This document shows, one piece after another, positions 61,829 through 64,000 of a stretch of 64,000 nt of DNA; the first letter of the stretch is position 1; every line of letters starts with the position of its first letter. The position numbers and the translations under genes are program-made. The notes beneath the pieces are model-generated. The model ran no database searches and had not been told where the DNA came from. It saw nothing but the letters and a program-made list of their open reading frames with translations. The stretch spans positions 1-64,000 of the forward strand of contig NZ_FNZM01000012.1 in NCBI RefSeq assembly GCF_900109265.1, written 5' to 3'. The DNA comes from Paraburkholderia tropica. GTDB lineage: Bacteria > Pseudomonadota > Gammaproteobacteria > Burkholderiales > Burkholderiaceae.

Positions 61829-62596
61829 TCAGCCGGCCATGGTCAGGCCGCCGGATACGCTCAGCACCTGGCCCGTGATATAGCGCGCGTCGTCGCTGGC
61901 GAAAAAGGCGATGGCGCCCGGCAGATCGTCGGGCTGGCCGATGCGTCCGAGCGGAATCGCACGTTGAAAGGCTTCGAGCAGTTTCTCCGGATTGCCCGCG
62001 CCTTCCTTGTAGTCGGCGAACAGCGCGGTATCGGTCGGCCCCGGACAGACCACGTTCACCGTGATGCCGTGGCGTGCATGTTCGCGCGCGATCGTCTTCG
62101 AAAACGCCACGAGTCCGCCCTTGCACGCCGCGTACACCGCTTCGCCCGAGGAACCGACGCGCGCCGCATCGGAAGCAATATTGACGATGCTGCCGCGCTT
62201 GCGCTCGACCATGCCGGGCAGCACCGCATGGTGCCGATGCAGCGCGCCGACGAGATTGATGGCGATGAGCCGCTCCCATTCCACCGGCGTCGTCTTCGTG
62301 AACGGTTTGAAAACGTCCCAGCCCGCGTTGTTGACGAGCACATCGACCGGTCCGAGTTTCGCCTCGATCTGCGCGATCGCGTCGTTCACGTCGGCGCGCA
62401 CCGTGATGTCGCCGTGCAGCGCCAGCGCCGTGCCGCCTTGCGCGACGATCTGCGCGGTCACCTGCTGCGCGGCATCGAGCGATAGATCGAGCACCGCCAC
62501 CCGCGCGCCCTCCGCCGCGAAACGCCGGCACGCCGCGCCGCCGATGCCGCCTCCGCCGCCCGTGACCACGACCGTTTTGCCTTCGAACCGTTTCAT
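61829..62596 (-). CDS. badH: 2-hydroxycyclohexanecarboxyl-CoA dehydrogenase (BadH)
   Basis: 255 residues, short-chain dehydrogenase. Rossmann motif TGGGGGIG at 12-19, NNAG at 89-92, catalytic S142, Y155 and K159 (YAACK). It oxidises 2-hydroxycyclohexanecarboxyl-CoA to the 2-keto compound, the substrate of BadI. The last residues VLSVSGGLTMAG are typical. The SDR family is large; the specific name rests on the adjacent badI and the divergent MarR gene as in R. palustris. First gene of the leftward operon, behind the palindromic operator. Confidence 0.9.
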   Translation of the reverse strand: MKRFEGKTVVVTGGGGGIGGAACRRFAAEGARVAVLDLSLDAAQQVTAQIVAQGGTALALHGDITVRADVNDAIAQIEAKLGPVDVLVNNAGWDVFKPFTKTTPVEWERLIAINLVGALHRHHAVLPGMVERKRGSIVNIASDAARVGSSGEAVYAACKGGLVAFSKTIAREHARHGITVNVVCPGPTDTALFADYKEGAGNPEKLLEAFQRAIPLGRIGQPDDLPGAIAFFASDDARYITGQVLSVSGGLTMAG

Positions 62597-62670
62597 CGCG
62601 CCTCCTTGCGTGGCGAGGTTGTTACCATGGAGTCCGTCGACGTTGGCGCCTTCTTGTAGCTCGCACCAAT

Positions 62671-62690
62671 TACGTCAATATGTTGACGTA
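62671..62690. promoter_or_regulatory. Perfect palindrome, probable BadR operator
   Basis: TACGTCAA and TTGACGTA surround TATG, a perfect 8-4-8 inverted repeat between divergent badH and badR. It is 54 bases upstream of the badR start and 75 upstream of badH. The right arm runs into TATACT, a possible -10 of badR; the left arm holds TTGACG on the minus strand, a possible -35 of badH. A MarR dimer bound here would block both promoters. Confidence 0.75.
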
Positions 62691-62743
62691 TACTAGGCAG
62701 ACCATCCGACATCGGCAAGCGCGGCATCATCAGGAGAAACCCT

Positions 62744-63268
62744 TTGTCATCAACGAAAAATACCCCGGAAAATACCGTTCAATCGGAGGACGCGACGCGC
62801 TTCGAACTGGCGAACCGGCTGTTCTTTCGTCTTTATCAATCCGCCAATATGTTGCATAAAACGGGCACGCGAGCGGTGGAAGAGGAAGGGCTGACCACGC
62901 AGCAATGGGCGGTGCTGGGCGCACTCTCGCGCGAAGAAGCACGCGACGGCATGAGCGTGGGGGAACTCGCGCGTTATCTGCTGGTAAGCCGCCAGAATCT
63001 CTCAGGGCTGCTGAGCCGCATGGAGCGCGACGGGCATCTGAGCGCGACGCCCGACGCGCAGGACCGCCGCTCGCGCCGGGTGCGCATGAGCGAATCGGGC
63101 CGCAAGCTCTGGCTGAACGAGGCCACGCCCAAGATTCAGGCGTATTACGAGGAAGTGCTGGGGAATTTTTCCGTCGACGACATGACGCACACGCTGCACT
63201 ATCTGCTCAAGCTGCTCGACAACATGAAGCAGATCGACGCGCGGCGCGGCGCGGTCGAGGAAGATTGA
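62744..63268 (+). CDS. badR: MarR-family transcriptional regulator (BadR-like)
   Basis: 174 residues from a TTG start (AGGAGA seven bases upstream). A winged helix of MarR type, LTTQQWAVLGALSREEARDGMSVGELARYLLVSRQNLSGLLSRMERDGHL in order, with the wing DAQDRRSRRVRMSESG. In R. palustris BadR is a MarR repressor of the badHI/aliAB genes that responds to a CoA ester intermediate (2-ketocyclohexanecarboxyl-CoA). Divergent placement and the palindrome support the same role; ligand is inferred. Confidence 0.88.
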   Translation: MSSTKNTPENTVQSEDATRFELANRLFFRLYQSANMLHKTGTRAVEEEGLTTQQWAVLGALSREEARDGMSVGELARYLLVSRQNLSGLLSRMERDGHLSATPDAQDRRSRRVRMSESGRKLWLNEATPKIQAYYEEVLGNFSVDDMTHTLHYLLKLLDNMKQIDARRGAVEED

Positions 63269-63282
63269 ATCAACCGGGTAAA

Positions 63283-64000
63283 TCAAACGCGCGCCGCAAG
63301 CTCCGCTTCCACGCGCCGACGCAGATCGCGCACGATCTTCGCGGCCGGCACGAGCCACCACGTCGGCGCCTCGACGGTGAAACCCCATGCGAGACGCGTC
63401 TCTTGCGCATCGGTTTGCTGCGCGCGGCAGTGAACGCGCAGCGTCTGATGCGCCTGTGAATCGGCGACTGCTTTCGTCGAATAAGTGAGGACCGCGCGCA
63501 GATCGAAACCGGAATCGCCCGGCGATAGCGTGCACGATTCGATCTGCCAGGTCGCGCCATAACGGCCCGTGCCGCGCAGCGCCGCGTTCACGCGCCGCCA
63601 CGTTTCGGGCGCGGGCAGCGCGACGGCGTGCGCGCGTCCAGCGCGATCCGCACGATAGAAGTGACGCTGCGCCCAAGCAAAACCGCCCGCGAAAACCACG
63701 CCCGCCGCAATCAACACGGCTTGCAACGTGTCGCCGAGCCAGCGCCAGCCGCCCGTCGCGTCGAACACGCTGAACACGATCCGGTGCGCCACGACGAACA
63801 GCACGATCATCGCCACGACGATGCCGCTCAGCGTGATCAGCCAGCCGCGCGACGGATCGTCGAGACGCCCAAAGCACGCGTCGCGCACCGCATGCTTCGC
63901 GGGCGGCCACGGACCGGCGGTCATCGCGGCGTCGCGCGTGGCGTGCGAGGCCGCCTCCGACGCCGCCTGCGCGGCAAACGCCGCCTCATCGCGCTCGCGC
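63283..64000 (-). CDS. Membrane protein of unknown function, 5' end outside the window
   Basis: At least 213 residues from ATG 63924, but the frame stays open to the right edge with coding-like third positions (22 of 24 G or C) and no other start, so the true start is probably outside the window. Two membrane helices (about 30-47 and 66-82 from the ATG) and a C-terminal soluble part with WQIESCTLSPGDSGFDLRAVLTYS and VEAPTWWLVPAAKIVRDLRRRVE. No family recognised. Converges on badR with a 14-bp gap. Confidence 0.6.
   Translation of the reverse strand, partial: RERDEAAFAAQAASEAASHATRDAAMTAGPWPPAKHAVRDACFGRLDDPSRGWLITLSGIVVAMIVLFVVAHRIVFSVFDATGGWRWLGDTLQAVLIAAGVVFAGGFAWAQRHFYRADRAGRAHAVALPAPETWRRVNAALRGTGRYGATWQIESCTLSPGDSGFDLRAVLTYSTKAVADSQAHQTLRVHCRAQQTDAQETRLAWGFTVEAPTWWLVPAAKIVRDLRRRVEAELAARV

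Overview
The window is about 66% GC chromosomal DNA from a betaproteobacterium, most likely Burkholderiaceae of the Paraburkholderia/Caballeronia type. This is an inference from gene content, not from a marker gene: a DUF4148 secreted protein, a Burkholderia-style trimeric porin, a complete Wsp operon, ROK/CUT2 sugar transport, quinate/shikimate catabolism and a BadR/BadHI cluster. No rRNA, tRNA, CRISPR array, prophage or insertion sequence was recognised.

Layout. 1-3.8 kb: fatty-acid oxidation electron flow (ETF-ubiquinone oxidoreductase cut by the window edge, DmdC-like acyl-CoA dehydrogenase) and an AraC regulator. 4.1-4.7 kb: a low-complexity FlxA-like protein behind a sigma-28-like sequence. 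4.8-12.7 kb: sugar-acid metabolism (SMP-30 lactonase, DenD, OtnI; further on an exported beta-propeller lactonase and an ACS-type MFS permease), with a PbpG-type DD-endopeptidase and a VOC protein. 13.1-18.2 kb: a ROK regulator with a perfect palindromic operator and a complete ribose-class ABC importer, closed by a strong terminator. 18.2-23.9 kb: an EAL phosphodiesterase and a PAS/GGDEF cyclase in tandem, a CorA/ZntB-like transporter and a DUF4148 protein. 24.0-26.3 kb: an ECF sigma factor between two anti-sigma-like proteins. 26.4-29.0 kb: an exporter/Lrp pair, then a divergent pair made of a solitary degenerate GyrB-like ATPase fold and a nucleotidyltransferase.

29.0-40.3 kb is one gene for a 3,751-residue autotransporter with about 30 copies of the autotransporter-associated beta-strand repeat. 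After an AT-rich 0.8 kb spacer and a bidirectional terminator comes the whole wspABCDEFR operon (41.1-50.3 kb), a chemosensory route from a membrane receptor to the diguanylate cyclase WspR. With the tandem EAL/GGDEF genes this gives three c-di-GMP enzymes in one window, and the adhesin is a plausible but unproven output.

50.6-57.9 kb is a quinate/shikimate-to-protocatechuate module: TetR, MFS permease, NAD-type shikimate/quinate dehydrogenase and type II dehydroquinase on one strand, and a fused dehydroshikimate dehydratase plus porin on the other, with an inverted repeat in the divergent promoter region. A PiT phosphate transporter follows. 59.8-63.3 kb is a cyclohexanecarboxyl-CoA module (AliB-like, BadI, BadH) divergent from a MarR regulator (BadR), with a perfect 8-4-8 palindrome between them. 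The last gene, a membrane protein, runs off the right edge.
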